From: Hawksworthiomyces lignivorus | Lineage: Eukaryota; Ascomycota; Sordariomycetes; Ophiostomatales; Ophiostomataceae | Direction of reading: 5' to 3' | DNA length: 64,000 nt | NCBI GenBank assembly: GCA_002917075.1 | Contig: NTMA01000031.1 | Span: 62,001-126,000 of the forward strand | In this document: positions 1 through 11,704 of the stretch, in pieces | Layout: each line of letters begins with the position of its first letter | Position numbering within the stretch: position 1 is the first letter of the stretch | Program-made: the position numbers and the translations under genes | Notes under the pieces: generated by a model | Seen by the model: only the letters and a program-made list of their open reading frames with translations | What the model was told of the DNA's origin: nothing | Database searches by the model: none

Positions 1-1328
1 GGCGACACGATGGACGACACCGTGCAGCCGTCGGGGGTGGGCAGCGGGTCCTCGATCGAGTAGGGCGCCAGCGGCTTCGAGACGCCCGGCTGCTGGCCCT
101 TGAGGACAATGTCGCCGTTGGACACGCAGGTTGTCTTGTTTCCGGGCTTGCCGCCGGCCGCCGCCTCAATTGGCACGCTCGTGCAGTTCAGGGGCAGCTC
201 CATGCTGCCGCTCGCGGAAATCGTCACCCTAGAAGAGACAAAACAAATGATTGCTTTAGTAAATCATTTTCGTAGAAGCCAGAAGTATAGATCGCGTGGA
301 TAAGTAGCGAGGCCAGTGCACGTACGGCTTCCCCGGGTCCTCGTCGTCGCAGAACCACGTCTGGTTGACGGTGAATCGGAAGGTGGCCGGCTCAAAGAGG
401 GCCTGCGTCGTGATGCGGTAGCGGTCCTTGCCGATAAAGTCAAAGCCCTGTCCGGAGCAGGTGAACGCCGTAGGCTTAGTCGACAGGTCATCCGACAGGA
501 ACCCGACGCAGCCCGCCTGGTAGCCGATCGCATGGTTGATGACCTGCAGCATAAGCGTCTGCGACGCGAGCGACGTCTGGCCGTTGTCTCCCGTCTGGTT
601 GAGGTAATACACCGTTTGCAGCGTCCACTCCGGCGGCGCCTTGGCGGCCGCCGCACAGCCAGGCTTAGCGTGGCCGACGGGGCCCTCGGCGTATACCGGC
701 GTGATGGCTACCGGGGCCTGGAGAGAGCCCTTGACGAGCAGCGGCGAGTCGACGGCCGTGCAGCCGCCCGAGCCCGCGCATGTGAGCGCTACAGAGCTGT
801 TGCCCGAGGCAGAGAATTTGATCCTTCGCCTTGTGTTAGCATGTTCGTCCCACCTTTTGCTTCTCCACACTCCTGCATTTTCCAGTCTCTTCTTTGCCTG
901 TCTTCCACCTACGGGCGAGATATATTTCGGTCGTTGCAGCTCCAGGTCTGGCTCAGAAGTATACTAGCCGTGCTGCTGTTGGCCACCCGAACCAGTGCCA
1001 GTAGGGATGTGTCGGTCGTATTGCTCCCCGTAACGGAACAATGATTCCATAGATTGGTCACATTGCTGGCCGTGCTGTTGGCGCAGGCCAAATTGGCTGT
1101 GTAGTTGTTGGCTCTGTTCAAGAGGTGAAACGTTGCAGTGTCGTCAGACTTGGAGAACGTAAAGTTGTGGATGTACCAGCTGGGCACAGAGAACGAGTTG
1201 GTGGTGCATCCAGGAATGACTCCTGCCTGTGCCACATCTGATGTCGGCCGAACTTCTGTAGATGAAGCCGGTGGCAGAACTATTGCCTGGGCCGAGGCGG
1301 CCAGCAGAGCAAACCGTAGAAAGGACAT
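1..1328 (-). CDS. Secreted, N-glycosylated protein with two tandem modules (partial, C-terminus off window)
   Basis: Exons on the minus strand are 1328-913, 829-326 and 228-1, open at the window edge; introns are 83 and 97 nt and both are phase 2. The start was chosen because it opens a signal peptide (MSFLRFALLAASAQAIV). At least 382 residues are visible, with many N-x-S/T sites. Two similar modules are readable. Each has a beta-rich segment ending in QTW-S/F-C-N/D-D, then I/V-x-I/F-SASG, an L-x-C cysteine, an LVKG or VLKG motif and a closing GC. Both introns fall at the same place, just before the SASG strand, which argues for internal duplication of an exon unit. I do not recognise the family; it resembles no enzyme I can name. 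An extracellular or wall location is inferred from the signal peptide and glycosylation sites. Confidence 0.8.
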
Positions 1329-2831
1329 GGCAGAATTATAGGACCAATGGGACAACCAACAAATCGAATCCAAAATAAAGTTGTAAATAATACCTATGTG
1401 GGCACAAGACCCTGTCGAAGGAGCGAAAAGAAACGAAAACCCAGTATTCACCTGCAAAGAATCATGGGAGATCATCAACGAGGTTCCCAGAAAGGCTTCC
1501 ACACAACCAATTTTATGGAAATCCTTCCCTTTCTCTCCTGCATCATGTCCTCCTCCACTTTCATTACTATTGATTATGTATTTTAACTTTGCAGTGAGCA
1601 GAGAATAGGAGGCCTAATCTCGGTTGGTGAAAAGAGCTTGTTTATTGCTTGAATTTGAAGCCCACGTTTTGCTCATTACCGTGCTAGGCAATATATCCAG
1701 ATTAACTGCCAATTGGTATTTTCCATAATGGTTGGAGAGGGTTAAAAGGTGGAGGATAAACCAAAACAACAGGGGGAGCACACAAGAAGAGAACATACCG
1801 CACGGCTTAATCGGCCTATTATCGTGAAATAAAATTAAACAAAAGCCCGGAAATCAAGGAGAATGGAAGATAAGGCTTCGCACCTTCAATAACCGCCATG
1901 ATGGAGCCGAAATACGCGAGTCAGACAGAGCTTGCGGATAAAGTCACCGAAACGCAAATTATTACTTCTGAAGGCATGAAATACAAAATAGACATCATGT
2001 TAGTACCTCTAGTCGAATCAAGAGGCTGTGTTGAAGTCAAAATTCACCGGGGGGCAATTGTACTACGCGTCAAAGTAGCAAATGGCCATCGTAAGCTGTT
2101 ATGATATTAGCGAAAAGGTATTGTGTTCATGATCCGCATCAGACAGTAGTACCCTAATTTCACTATTCGAAGAGGAATATCCGTCATTGAAAAACATGGC
2201 AAGACCCTCAGATAATCAAGTTCCACAATACGAGGCTCCCGTCGCAATCATGACACATTTACATAGTCTTTCAACTTCAATCACGATCCTTCTCAAGTTT
2301 TCCTAAGTCGATTCCGTAAAGATGCTGGCCGTGATTGCATCACCAACAGTCTGATGAAATAAATCAGGATGGCTCAATGCTGTGTTATGCTGACCCATAT
2401 GTTCTTATGGGACATGCAATGTGCACTCTCTGACTCATATGCATATTCATAGTAAATGTGAGAGAGGAATCTTGTATGATCTATTTTTTTAAGTTAAATT
2501 GTTGGCCTGCAACATGACTAGTGTTGAAGCCCCATTTATGCCAGGCCATGCTCCCAAAGCCTCGCTGTAGTCTTCCATATGGACACGATCTCGCTTTGTT
2601 TTTATGCGAAAAAGACTCGTGACAGTCTTCCAGGTGTCATCACATTCGGCTTGAAAAGCTCCGTCTAAGTTTTTTTCATTTCCATCCTCTTCATTATACA
2701 AAGCGTCGTTGATCGACGAGGTACGGCATTGGATCATCGTAATGTACAAAGCGAAGCCCGCATCTCCGAAGAAACGGGCAGGTGTGCACGCTCATATTTC
2801 GTTGAACTGGTTCAACAAATAGATGAGTCGA
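1329..2831. other. Intergenic region between the secreted-protein gene and TOM6
   Basis: This holds the promoter of the secreted-protein gene (reading leftward) and the 3' end of TOM6. Short ORFs at 1898-2104 (+) and 2489-2749 (-) show no recognisable motif or splice partner, and I do not call them. I see nothing else here. Confidence 0.5.
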
Positions 2832-3155
2832 TTATTGGCTAGAAGAGATCGCAGTCAGTAAAGTGTTCCCCAATAGGATTTCTATGCGACGACCAAGTAC
2901 GTACGGTGGTAGAAGGAACTCGCCCCAAGAACTGGCCAGGAAAGCAGTGCCGACCTATATCCCAGGCATGTTAGTATGCTATCACACACAAGAAAGATTT
3001 AAACGGCTGTCTCGTACCGCGAAGGCTGCAATACTCTGAACAAAAGCGGCGTTTTCGGTCGATGTCAGGCTGTCATAGGTGGACCGGAAGAAGCCCTTTG
3101 GAGCCGGGGCGCGCCCTGCCTTCTCGACCTGGATGACCTGTCTTTGCTGATACAT
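2832..3155 (-). CDS. tom6: Mitochondrial import receptor subunit Tom6
   Basis: This small three-exon gene has exons 3155-3018, 2954-2905 and 2838-2832; introns are 63 nt (with an ACTAAC branch site) and 66 nt (with CTGAC). The product is 64 residues. A basic N-terminal cytosolic stretch (residues 1-20) is followed by the fungal Tom6 signature GFFRSTYDSLTS near residues 21-32. A hydrophobic helix then runs to ASSWGEFLLPP at the end. Tom6 is known in yeast and Neurospora as a tail-anchored outer-membrane protein that stabilises the association of Tom22 with the Tom40 channel. Length and layout fit the family. It is divergent from the gene at 3754. The last intron is a multiple of three without a stop, so retention would give an 86-residue form; see findings. 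Identification is by remembered family pattern, without a search. Confidence 0.8.
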
Positions 3156-3753
3156 TTTGTTCGCTTTCTGATTGTTGGATAGTATATATCTGGAGGCTTG
3201 GTAGTTGGGAGGAGAGGAATTCGCTGTTTGGATATTTGCTATCGATCAATTTGAAAGCTCGTGTGCGAAAGTCGTGAACGTTTTTTTTTTTTTTTTTTTT
3301 TTTTTCGTCGCCGTGCAATTGCTTGACGCCACAAATCTAGCGCAAGCTTGAAAGTGTGGCGTTTAAAGTGTCCGTTTGCTAGATACTTTAAATTATTAGT
3401 GTATTTTGAAGAAAATGAGGTATACTTTTAACACAAACCACCCCACTTTCGCCAAATATACTCTAGTTTGCCGCGCACAGCGTCTACATTGTAGCGCATG
3501 GCCTGGCATCTCACTAACACAGGGTGTTCACCTTCGTCAGAAAGGTTCACTGCTCGCATAAGGTAACTCTGGTTCGAACAGAAACGTCCAAATGGGATCG
3601 TAATTTTTTTTTTTCATTGTTTTTAATAGGGTCATCAGAGGTCAACGTACATAATTTGATTTTTCGAAGCAGATCTTGCTCCATATTCTCATTCATCACA
3701 AAGGCCATCAAGAGCGCGGACCGCGCCAACAGAAAGAGACAGTGGAAGAGAAG
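3156..3753. promoter_or_regulatory. Divergent promoter region of TOM6 and the gene at 3754
   Basis: About 600 nt lie between two divergently read genes. It contains a homopolymer of 25 T at 3281-3305, which is a poly(dA) tract 126-150 nt upstream of the TOM6 start. Such tracts are known to exclude nucleosomes. A shorter T run lies near 3604-3615. No TATA box stands out. Confidence 0.45.
3281..3305. repeat. Poly(dA:dT) tract, 25 T on the + strand
   Basis: An uninterrupted run of 25 T follows GTGAACG and precedes CGTCG. It is the longest homopolymer I noticed in the window and sits in the TOM6 upstream region. Confidence 0.9.
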
Positions 3754-4863
3754 ATGTCTGCTCCGCCGTCGCCGTCGGTTTCCTCGCCGCCCGCCGGTCC
3801 GGGTGGCTTTTTTCAGAGACGCACGGGCTTATTATCACCCACACCCAGCCAGGCGTCATCGTCCAGCCGGGGGGTATCAGCGGGTCTGCCCCACCCGCGC
3901 AGGACCGCTCTCAGACCCGGCTCCGCCAAAGAAGACCTGGTCCGACGATACATGGACCAGCGGATCCTGCACATCAGCCGGCGCTTTGTCAAGAAGTTTG
4001 GCGTGACCGAGCTCGACGATACGGTTGTCGGATACAAGTCCATGGGCGAGCTGTGCCGAGACGTCGATGCTCTACTTGACAACTTATGGAAGTCCGGGAC
4101 GCGTATGTCTCGTCACTCTTTATTCTCCCACTGCTTGAATTTTTTTTTTAAAAAAAAATTTAACTGACAAAAATAATCGTAAAACCCAGCTAGCCTCCAG
4201 GTGCAGTACCTGCTGGCGCTGGCGAGCGAGCTCATCACTTGGATGGACGGCTTTCCGCCGTCGCCCCGCGCCACGCTGGCCGTGCTGCGCAAGCTCGACC
4301 ACTGCTTCGCAAGCCTGCTGGCCGGCGAGGACCGGGAGACCAAGGAGCCGCTGCCTGGCTTCGAGCGGAAGGGGCTGCGCGCCGGCCTCTCTCGCACCGA
4401 CATGGTGCGCTGCCGCAGCATCGCCGAGCAGACGCGCGTGGCGGTCGTGGACGTGTTCCGCCGCGGCCCGCCCGACCCGGCGGATGAGAACGACCGGTAC
4501 TACCAGAGCCAGCCGCGGCAGCGGCAGCAGCAGGAGCAGAGGCGGCAGCCGAGCCTGCCAGCACAATCACCAGGGGAGTCGACATCAAGAGAAGGGGAGG
4601 AAGAGGAAGCAGAACGCGTCGACGAGACTATAGTGGACGACGACGATCAGCTGCAGCAGGATGGCGATATGAGCCTAGAAGACGAAGAGCAGATGCGCTT
4701 AAATGATGACGAAGACGACATGAATGATGATGTGCAGATGGGCGTGGCCAGAGTATACGAAAACACTCTCGTCAAGCTTGGCGAGGTGCTAGGTGACAAT
4801 TATGGGCGGATAGGAGACCCTGTCATGGCTCCAGAAAATGATGAGAACGATGACGAGTACTAG
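3754..4863 (+). CDS. Conserved-looking protein of unknown function with an acidic C-terminus
   Basis: There are two exons, 3754-4102 and 4190-4863, separated by an 87-nt phase-1 intron (GTATGT...CTGAC...CAG). The product is 340 residues. Residues 1-60 are Ser/Pro-rich. A helical region (about 65-120) contains DLVRRYMDQRILHISRRF and a DVDALLDNLWKSGT segment, and it continues after the intron with LALASELITWMDGFPPSPRATL. From about residue 215 the chain is Gln-rich and then strongly Asp/Glu-rich, ending in short acidic runs. There is no signal peptide and no membrane segment. The ATG was chosen because it opens the low-complexity N-terminus directly before the conserved-looking part; upstream in-frame codons lack a better start. 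I do not recognise the family. The acidic tail would suit a nuclear or chromatin-associated protein, but that is only a guess. The intron contains a T10A9 palindrome. Confidence 0.75.
4140..4158. repeat. T10A9 palindromic run inside an intron
   Basis: Ten T are followed directly by nine A, within the intron at 4103-4189 and about 10 nt before its CTGAC branch site. It can fold on itself in RNA. A near-identical T9A9 run lies at 30861-30878. Confidence 0.85.
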
Positions 4864-5299
4864 AGAACCGCACTGTTGATGAGAGCCGTATTCAATGGTT
4901 GATATAAACACTACATGTTTCCTTTGAACCCGGCACAACCCAGCCTTATAGAGATACCAAATTTCAGAGTTATGCACTTTTGTATTGGCAAGTCTATGTC
5001 CTCTTCGAGTTTCGATGTTATCACTGGCGTGGACCATGCCGTTGCATTACCACAGTCCAAGATTAACCTTGAAATATGAATTGAAGAAGTGACAATACAA
5101 ACCAGCTAGTTTTAAAGAGAGAATTGCGTGCCGTGTCCGCCTTGATCTGTCTGCATGACTCTACAACCTTATATACTCTGGTGGCCTTACAATATTTCTT
5201 ATATCGATCCTCAATGCGTAACTGCGTTTGCACCTATTCAGCTCCCTATGAAACTCGCCAGTCTATTTACTTTCCATACTTCTGCAGTCTGTCTGCGTT
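4864..5299. other. Convergent 3' intergenic region
   Basis: This holds the 3' ends of two genes that read toward each other. It is moderately AT-rich. I see no further gene. Confidence 0.5.
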
Positions 5300-6577
5300 T
5301 TATCCAGGCAGCTCAGAATACCCATGCACTTCCGAAGTGGGGATTCCAACATATGGTGCAAACCGGCGGCCGTCATATGGAATTTCTGGAGCTTTGTTCG
5401 ACTCATGTTGCCCATCATGAATATCTCCACCGGTCGATGGCATGCGTTGCACATCATGCATGGCCACGGCATCCGACGTAAAGCGATTTTGCGGGTCGTT
5501 ATGCTGATACAGAGCGTTTAGGATGTTGCTGGCTTGGGTACTGTTGGCGCGGTTTGCATTGAACGCAGAGGCTGGCTGGTGGCTTCGAGCAGTAGTATTC
5601 AACATGTTATTGCTGTCGTGATGTAGCAAGCTTACTGTCCGAAAGGGAGGACCTGCTGATGCAGGGCTCATGAGGTCGCCATCGGGCGTGTCTCGCGGCG
5701 GCGGCGTCTCGGCACGTGCCAAGGTGTTCCGCTTCCGGCGGCGACGCCAGAGTGCAAAACCGATGGCACCTGCAAGTATGAGCATTGTACCCCCGACGCT
5801 GACACCTACCGCAAGTGGAATGACTATTGAAGATGGGCTAGGCGAAGAAGTCGGCTTAGGCGGCAGAGACGATGTCAAAGACGGGCCAACAGAAGACAGT
5901 GTTTTCGTAGCTGAAGGCATCTGCTCGCTCGTCGGTTGCCCGGCCGATGATGTTGTTCCTGTCGAATTAGATGATGCAAAGACTGTCGTGACAGTACTGC
6001 TCAAGGAGAACGGTAGAGCCGAATCCGCCGGTGTTGCACCTGATGGTGACTCTCCAATCGTAGTAAAATGATCAAGCTTGTCTGTCTTACATGTCAGAGA
6101 GACCTGTTTTGTTTCGATTAAAGCCGACCTAGGCGTGGACATACCACGCAATATAGCGTTGAGGTCCCCTGTAGGGTAGATGGCTTTTTTCGAGTTGTCG
6201 TCCATGCATAGCCACTCGTGACTAGCATTTGGACAGGGCTCCATGAGCACGTCTCCGTGAGGAGATACTCGAGATCCATTCATGCACGCCGACGAGCAGT
6301 TTTCTCCACGGGTCCAGTTCGGGCGGGTACAACTCCCACGATAATATTTAGTCGTATTGCGGCTACCTCGGAACCGGTTGCTGCTGCAATCACCATTGCC
6401 TAGGCAGATATCCCCGTTCCGGCAGCAGAGACCTCCAGCACCATCATGAGCAGAGTAGCATGGCACGGATACGTCATTTTCCGTCCCGTCAAGCAAGAAG
6501 CAATCGGCAAGGATGCCCGAAGCAAACAGTACCACGGCCACCAGTGGAATAAAAACAAGAAATGGGAATGCTGACAT
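5300..6577 (-). CDS. Cysteine-rich single-pass plasma-membrane protein (wall-sensor-like architecture)
   Basis: This is an uninterrupted frame of 425 residues. Residues 1-24 form a signal peptide (hydrophobic, ending ILADC). Residues 26-165 are a cysteine-rich ectodomain with patterns such as GGLCCRNGDICLGNGDCSS and GENCSSACMNGS. Residues 175-250 form a Ser/Thr/Pro-rich stalk, likely O-glycosylated. A transmembrane helix spans about 251-277, followed by the stop-transfer cluster WRRRRKR. A cytosolic tail of about 145 residues contains proline-directed sites and a Tyr-rich end. This order is typical of fungal Wsc/Mid2-like surface proteins and many uncharacterised Pezizomycotina surface proteins. 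I cannot assign a WSC domain with confidence. A sensing role is inference from architecture only. Confidence 0.85.
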   Translation of the reverse strand: MSAFPFLVFIPLVAVVLFASGILADCFLLDGTENDVSVPCYSAHDGAGGLCCRNGDICLGNGDCSSNRFRGSRNTTKYYRGSCTRPNWTRGENCSSACMNGSRVSPHGDVLMEPCPNASHEWLCMDDNSKKAIYPTGDLNAILRGMSTPRSALIETKQVSLTCKTDKLDHFTTIGESPSGATPADSALPFSLSSTVTTVFASSNSTGTTSSAGQPTSEQMPSATKTLSSVGPSLTSSLPPKPTSSPSPSSIVIPLAVGVSVGGTMLILAGAIGFALWRRRRKRNTLARAETPPPRDTPDGDLMSPASAGPPFRTVSLLHHDSNNMLNTTARSHQPASAFNANRANSTQASNILNALYQHNDPQNRFTSDAVAMHDVQRMPSTGGDIHDGQHESNKAPEIPYDGRRFAPYVGIPTSEVHGYSELPG

Positions 6578-8733
6578 CTTCGATAGTTGTGGTAATATTG
6601 CAGGTTATGCCAGTTGGAGAAGTGAAGGTCGAGAATAGCTGCAGATATCAGAGATGTAAGAGGAGGATATTATTGGAAAGAACGATCGAGAAGCCGAGAA
6701 CATCACCTGCCCGACTCGCACTTTCCTTTCTTGGTCAGTGTGTGCGGTAAGTTCGAAATAGACAAACGCATCTCTTTCAGATGTATCAATATATATTAAC
6801 AAAGTGACGCCACAGAGCTTTCATGAGAGAACTGCAAATCTCTTAAGGAGAATACTTGATTGCAGCTGCGCACAGGCTGTCACCTGGAGAAACAAGACGG
6901 AGTACGCAGACAAAATCGCACTTGTCTAGCCAGGCGTCCAGAGCTACCTGGTCTGAGAGAGATGGGTCGCCGCATCTCGATTGCTGCTTGTTCGGACCTG
7001 TGTCGTAATGCGTTCAAAGTGCTTATGGCTTAAAGAACGACTCGGAAACCAATGTACAGTTGATTCAACATTAGAAAGTATCTAATGAAGACTAATGCTA
7101 CCTCTTAGAGATTAGCAGCAGAAAATTTCACGGCAGCGTGGGCTATATGACAATGTGAAATAATTGGATTTCTTTCAACACAGTATTATGTCGACTTCAC
7201 AGGAGGCAATAGTGAGTAGGGGGAATGGAACCATTTAAAAACAATCAAACAGCAGCCCAACAACTGGAAATTACATGGCTCACAAGGATGGACAAGGGGA
7301 GAGGCATGCAGGCAATGCGAGAGAGAAACAAACCCAGAGAGCAACATAAGAAGGCGGTATGTGAGAAAGAAGAATGAGGGAAGCATAGAAGACGATTGTC
7401 AGATATGGAGACGAAGACGGAACGAAAACTTCACGTAGAGTAGTTATACTGATATAAAATAATGAAAAGGGGGAAGCAACATATAGAAGACAATAGACTT
7501 CTTCAACACCATACAGTCGTTCCTTTTTGATTCCCTCTCCCGCCCTGTCCTCCCCGAAGCATAAAAAAGTAAAATGGAGAGCTAGAAAAACAAAAGAGAA
7601 CAAGAGAACAAAGCGAAGCGAGCCAGACAAAATGATAAAGCTAACAAAAGAAGCAAAACAAGCTCTAATAGATACATACACAGAAGAATATCAATTTCCT
7701 TCAAAGAAACTCTCCCGTGTCGCTGCACCTCTTTGGCTGTCTTCTCCGACTGTTTTCTTTTTTCCGAATCGCAAAACATCAATCAGCCTCATGATCTTTC
7801 CAAACCACAGAAAGGACCACAGCCGCCTCCGTCTGAAACAAAAATGACATGCTATAGTCGCGAGCACTGTCATAAAACAAGTCGAGAGATTAATGAGACA
7901 TCAGTGACTAGGGTAAGTCACGTAGCTAGATGCATCCCACTTTCAACGACTATGTCGTCTCAAGCAACGCAAAGAGTTCCCCTTCTTTGAAGAACGTCTA
8001 AGCTACCTGCGTGAACCCCAGTGGACAATGAGATAAGATGATGCGGTGAAGGTGAAAACGCAAAAGCAAGCATCCCAAAATGCTCCAATCTCTCGAGAAA
8101 GCAAGCGAGGGTTCGGTAGCATGAATGAAATCGAAAAGAAAGCCCGAGGCACCGTTTGTGTAATCTGCACCGAAGAAAGATGCAGGGAATACTGCAAAAG
8201 CATAGCATTGGAGAACAAGAACAAGGGAAACGGTGTCCGCCCAGAAAAAAATCGAAGTCAATGCCTTAGATGCGAGTGCTTGTGCAATGGTGCTCAGCCA
8301 AAGCCGTTGTCTTCATTAAAAACAGCGAGGCAAGCATTGAGGCGAAAGCAAGTAGCACCTAGAGCTCTCAAGCAATAGAAGAGCATGAGCCGGATATAAT
8401 GTGAAAGAAAGAGCGTCAGGCTCGGCCGAAGAAACTCCACTGCGTCGATCACATGAGGCTAGGAGGGTAGAGGAATAGCGACGCGGTGTGAAAAAAAAAA
8501 TGCGAGAACGAAGGGGAAAAGAGCAAGCCAGAAGCAGGCGGCGCCGTAGAGAAAAATCGAAAAGCTCAATAGCCGGACAAAAGCCGTACAAACGCCTCAA
8601 CAAGTAAATGCTGCCCAGATTAATAGCTAAAAGCCCAACCGGAAAGTCGACAAGATGGAACAAAGAGAAAACAATTGAACATGAACATAAGTACGCCGGA
8701 AATGACGAAAAGGACCCCCACAGGAGACTGCTA
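6578..8733. other. Intergenic region upstream of the membrane protein and downstream of SOM1
   Basis: About 2.2 kb. The left part carries the promoter of the 5300-6577 gene. From about 7300 to 8700 the + strand is strongly purine-rich, so a transcript running leftward from SOM1 would have a pyrimidine-rich 3' trailer. Several short ORFs on both strands have low-complexity content and no motif. I see no gene. Confidence 0.5.
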
Positions 8734-11704
8734 CTACTCTGCTCCAATTTCACCGGTCCCTTCCATTCCGAACGTTGCTGAGCCAAAATCAAATGCGTTA
8801 GCATCGTCATTGGACTCGTGAAGGAAGGTGTCAAAGTCAAAGTCGTTCAACACATCCGTTGTCGTCATAGGATCGGCGAATTCAAGACCGAAGTTCTGTG
8901 CAATGCTCGTTAGTTTGCGTAACAAATATAAAACTCGACCGTATACCCTAACAATCGAGGACGAGGAGAAATGTAAAACGTACCATATTGCCATTATCCA
9001 TGCTGAAGGCTGAATTTTGGTTCGGGTCAGCATGAGGCTGCGGCGGAACAGGAGCTGCAGAAGGCGCCGGAGCCGCTGCAGGCTGTCCATTTGGCGCGAT
9101 CTGTCCAGCGGGGGCTGCAGCGGCGTTAGGAGCCGCCGCCTTTGCGTTGAAGCCCGCCGGATTGACAGGCGTAATGGGGGTGGCCGGTGTCGGAGCCTCT
9201 GCTTCTGCAGGAGGCTCGGCTGCGGGAGTTGCCGCCGCATTGAGGTTGGAGGCAGACTTCTTCTGGGCAGCCGTCTGTGGTTTCTATTTGTTAGCAAAAA
9301 GTTCAGCATGGTTCATTTCCTAATGAATAGAACAGTAATGGAAATGTAGGCAGGTGATTTTACCTTCTTAGTGCCCTTGCCTTCCTTCTTCTTAGGGTTG
9401 GCTTTGGCCGATTGCTGTGGCGTTGGGGGCGCCGCAGTGCTCGTCTGCGGCGACGCCGTCGTCCGCTGGTTCGCGTTCGCAGCGGCGTTCGCGCCGGGTG
9501 CCGAAGGTGGTGGCATAGCACGCTGTTGTGGCGTGCCCTGCACGGGAGGAGCCGGTGGACCTTGTGGGCCGGCGATTTGGCCATTGTTAGGCGCACCTGG
9601 CTGCTGCCATTGAATCGGTGTGCCATTTTGGCCAGCACCTGCCGCCTGCTGCTGCTGCTGCTGCTGGCGTGCAGCCATCATTTGCTGAGTCATTTGAGCA
9701 TTGAACGGCATTTGGGGATGAGCACCAGGTGTCCGCATGCCATTCATCTGCTGCAGAGCCATGTTGTTGTCCATGTTGCCGATGCCCTTGTAGAAATTCG
9801 GGCCCATTGCGGGGTCCATTGTGGCGCCCATGAAGTTCACCGGGTTTGGTGAGTCACGAGACTGACCGTCTGGAAGTGGCGACCCCATGTTGCCAGCCAT
9901 CTGGCCGTTGCGCTTCATCTGCTCAGCTGGATTGGGTGACGCACCGGGGCGACCGCCTTGCGGAGAAGTGCCTTGGAACGGCTGACCAGCATTGGGTGCG
10001 CCGGGGCCACCAGGACCACCGGGGCCACCAGGTTGGCCTGGTACCCCAGGAGCGCCAGGCGTGCCGGCGGCTACGCCGGGAGCACCATCTGGACGTGCCA
10101 TGCCGACAATACCATCCTGCTCTTGGCGGGCCATCATCAGGCGCTTCTTATTCTGCTGCTCTAGCAGCATCAGCTGCATCTGGTAGTCTTGCAGAGCATG
10201 ATTGCTTCCTCCTCCGGGTTGGCCGGCGCCGGGGCCCGGGCGCATCCCAGCAGGGCCACCCATTTCAGGGGCGTTGTAGAATGTGTTCAGGTTAACGCCA
10301 TCAGGACCCTGAGGGATCATGGGCGAACCCTGGCCAGGTGCCCCAGCCACGTTAGGCATACCTTTGTTGGGCAGTTGAGCGTTGTGATGCTGTTGCAGGT
10401 TTTGTGAGTATGCCTGAATAGTCTTAGCCTGTGCAGCCGGGGACTGGTTGGGGAAAGCCTGCAACTGCTCAGCGCTCAGTGAAGCTGGATTTACGCCGCT
10501 TGCGAGGAGCATCTGTTGCATCTGAGGATTTATAGGACCGGTTCCTACCTGTTGGCCAGGCATGCCCTGTACAACGGGTCGTCCATTGTGCATCAGAGCA
10601 GCCTGGTTCGGGTTGAAAGGGACACCGTCAAGACGCGGCCTCTTCGAAGGAGAAGGCGCGTTATCGGCAGATCCAGGAGAAGAAGGACGTGGGCGGTTGC
10701 CATCCATATCAGATGGGTCACGCTGCATGTGGCCCTGCTTTGCCTGAAGCATGTTCATGCCTTGAGGGCTGCAGAGGAGTAAGAGCAGCGCGTCAGAATG
10801 ACCAAAAATAATACATTATAGAGATATAGCAAAGAGGGAGCGAAGACGGCAACTTGGTTTGCAGGCTATCAAGACTCACATATTCTGGCTATTGGCCATA
10901 GCCGTGCGCGGGAGGTTATTCCCTGGCTTCATGGCTAGCATGGCACCGTTCTGCATGCGCATCATCTGGTACTGCTGCTGGGTCATCTCTGGGCGTATTT
11001 GTCGAAGCATGTCTTGCTGCTGGGCTTGACGGAGACGAGAGTTCGACTGTTGGTATTGCAAACGCACGGAGTCAGTACAATGTCATTCTGCATTACAAGG
11101 GGCGCAAAGAGGCTTGGTTAGACAAAAGCAAAAGGAATAGGTCTTATCGTACCTGAATGTGATTGATATACTGGTTCACACCAGTGTGGCCTCCTTTGTT
11201 CTTCTGCGCGTTGAACATTTCCCAAAACAGACAGAACCAATCATATAGGAAACTGGTGTCCGACGGCATAGGACAGTTTGGGGCCGGAAGGTCTTCTGGA
11301 GGCTTAACGTCATCCTTGCTATCGGTGTCCATTGCATCCTCTCCGACGCCGTTGCCAAGGATGTTCCCATTCTCATCGCGACGACCACCAGGACCATCGT
11401 CCTGAAGTTGGATCGGATAGCTCTTGATCACTCGGGCACAATCGTACATTTTGGAGCGGAGGAAGTACTCGTAGATGTAAGTGTTCAACAGTATGCGGCT
11501 ATTATTGCCGGATATGGGAACCTGCGGTGGTTGTAGCTGCTGTTGCTGCAGCTGCTGTTGTTGCTGCTGCTGAGGTTGCTGCTGGGGCGGTGGCCGGTTT
11601 GCTGCGCCAGGAGGTACGCCAACGTTGTTCATCATACCCATCGGGGGCGCAACTCCAGCCATGGGGTTCATATTGGCCATATTGGCCATATTGACGTTAT
11701 TCAT
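8734..11704 (-). CDS. som1: LisH-domain transcriptional regulator, Som1/SomA/Flo8 family
   Basis: Five exons are read on the minus strand: 11704-11153, 11046-10880, 10768-9364, 9274-8984 and 8895-8734. Introns of 106, 111, 89 and 88 nt all keep phase, and the product is 858 residues. Residues 1-65 are Asn/Met/Gly- and Gln-rich. A LisH motif follows at about 69-100 (ILLNTYIYEYFLRSKMYDCA), with a conserved block to about 184 (FLYDWFCLFWEMFNAQ). A long Gln/Pro/Gly-rich region contains a basic SPSKRPRLDG segment. The C-terminal block DPMTTTDVLNDFDFDTFL is typical of fungal Som1. In Magnaporthe, Aspergillus and yeast (Flo8) this family acts in the nucleus below cAMP-PKA to control adhesion, filamentation, conidiation and virulence traits. 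A long gene-free region lies upstream, as is usual for such regulators. Splice choice in the Gln-rich part is the weakest point. Confidence 0.88.
11543..11598 (-). repeat. Polyglutamine-coding CAG/CAA tract in SOM1
   Basis: Repeated CAG and CAA codons encode residues about 40-57 of the Som1 product. Such tracts commonly vary in length between strains. Confidence 0.8.

Noticed and set aside
2489..2749. 86-codon frame downstream of TOM6
   Set aside because: No motif; it probably lies in the TOM6 3' region.
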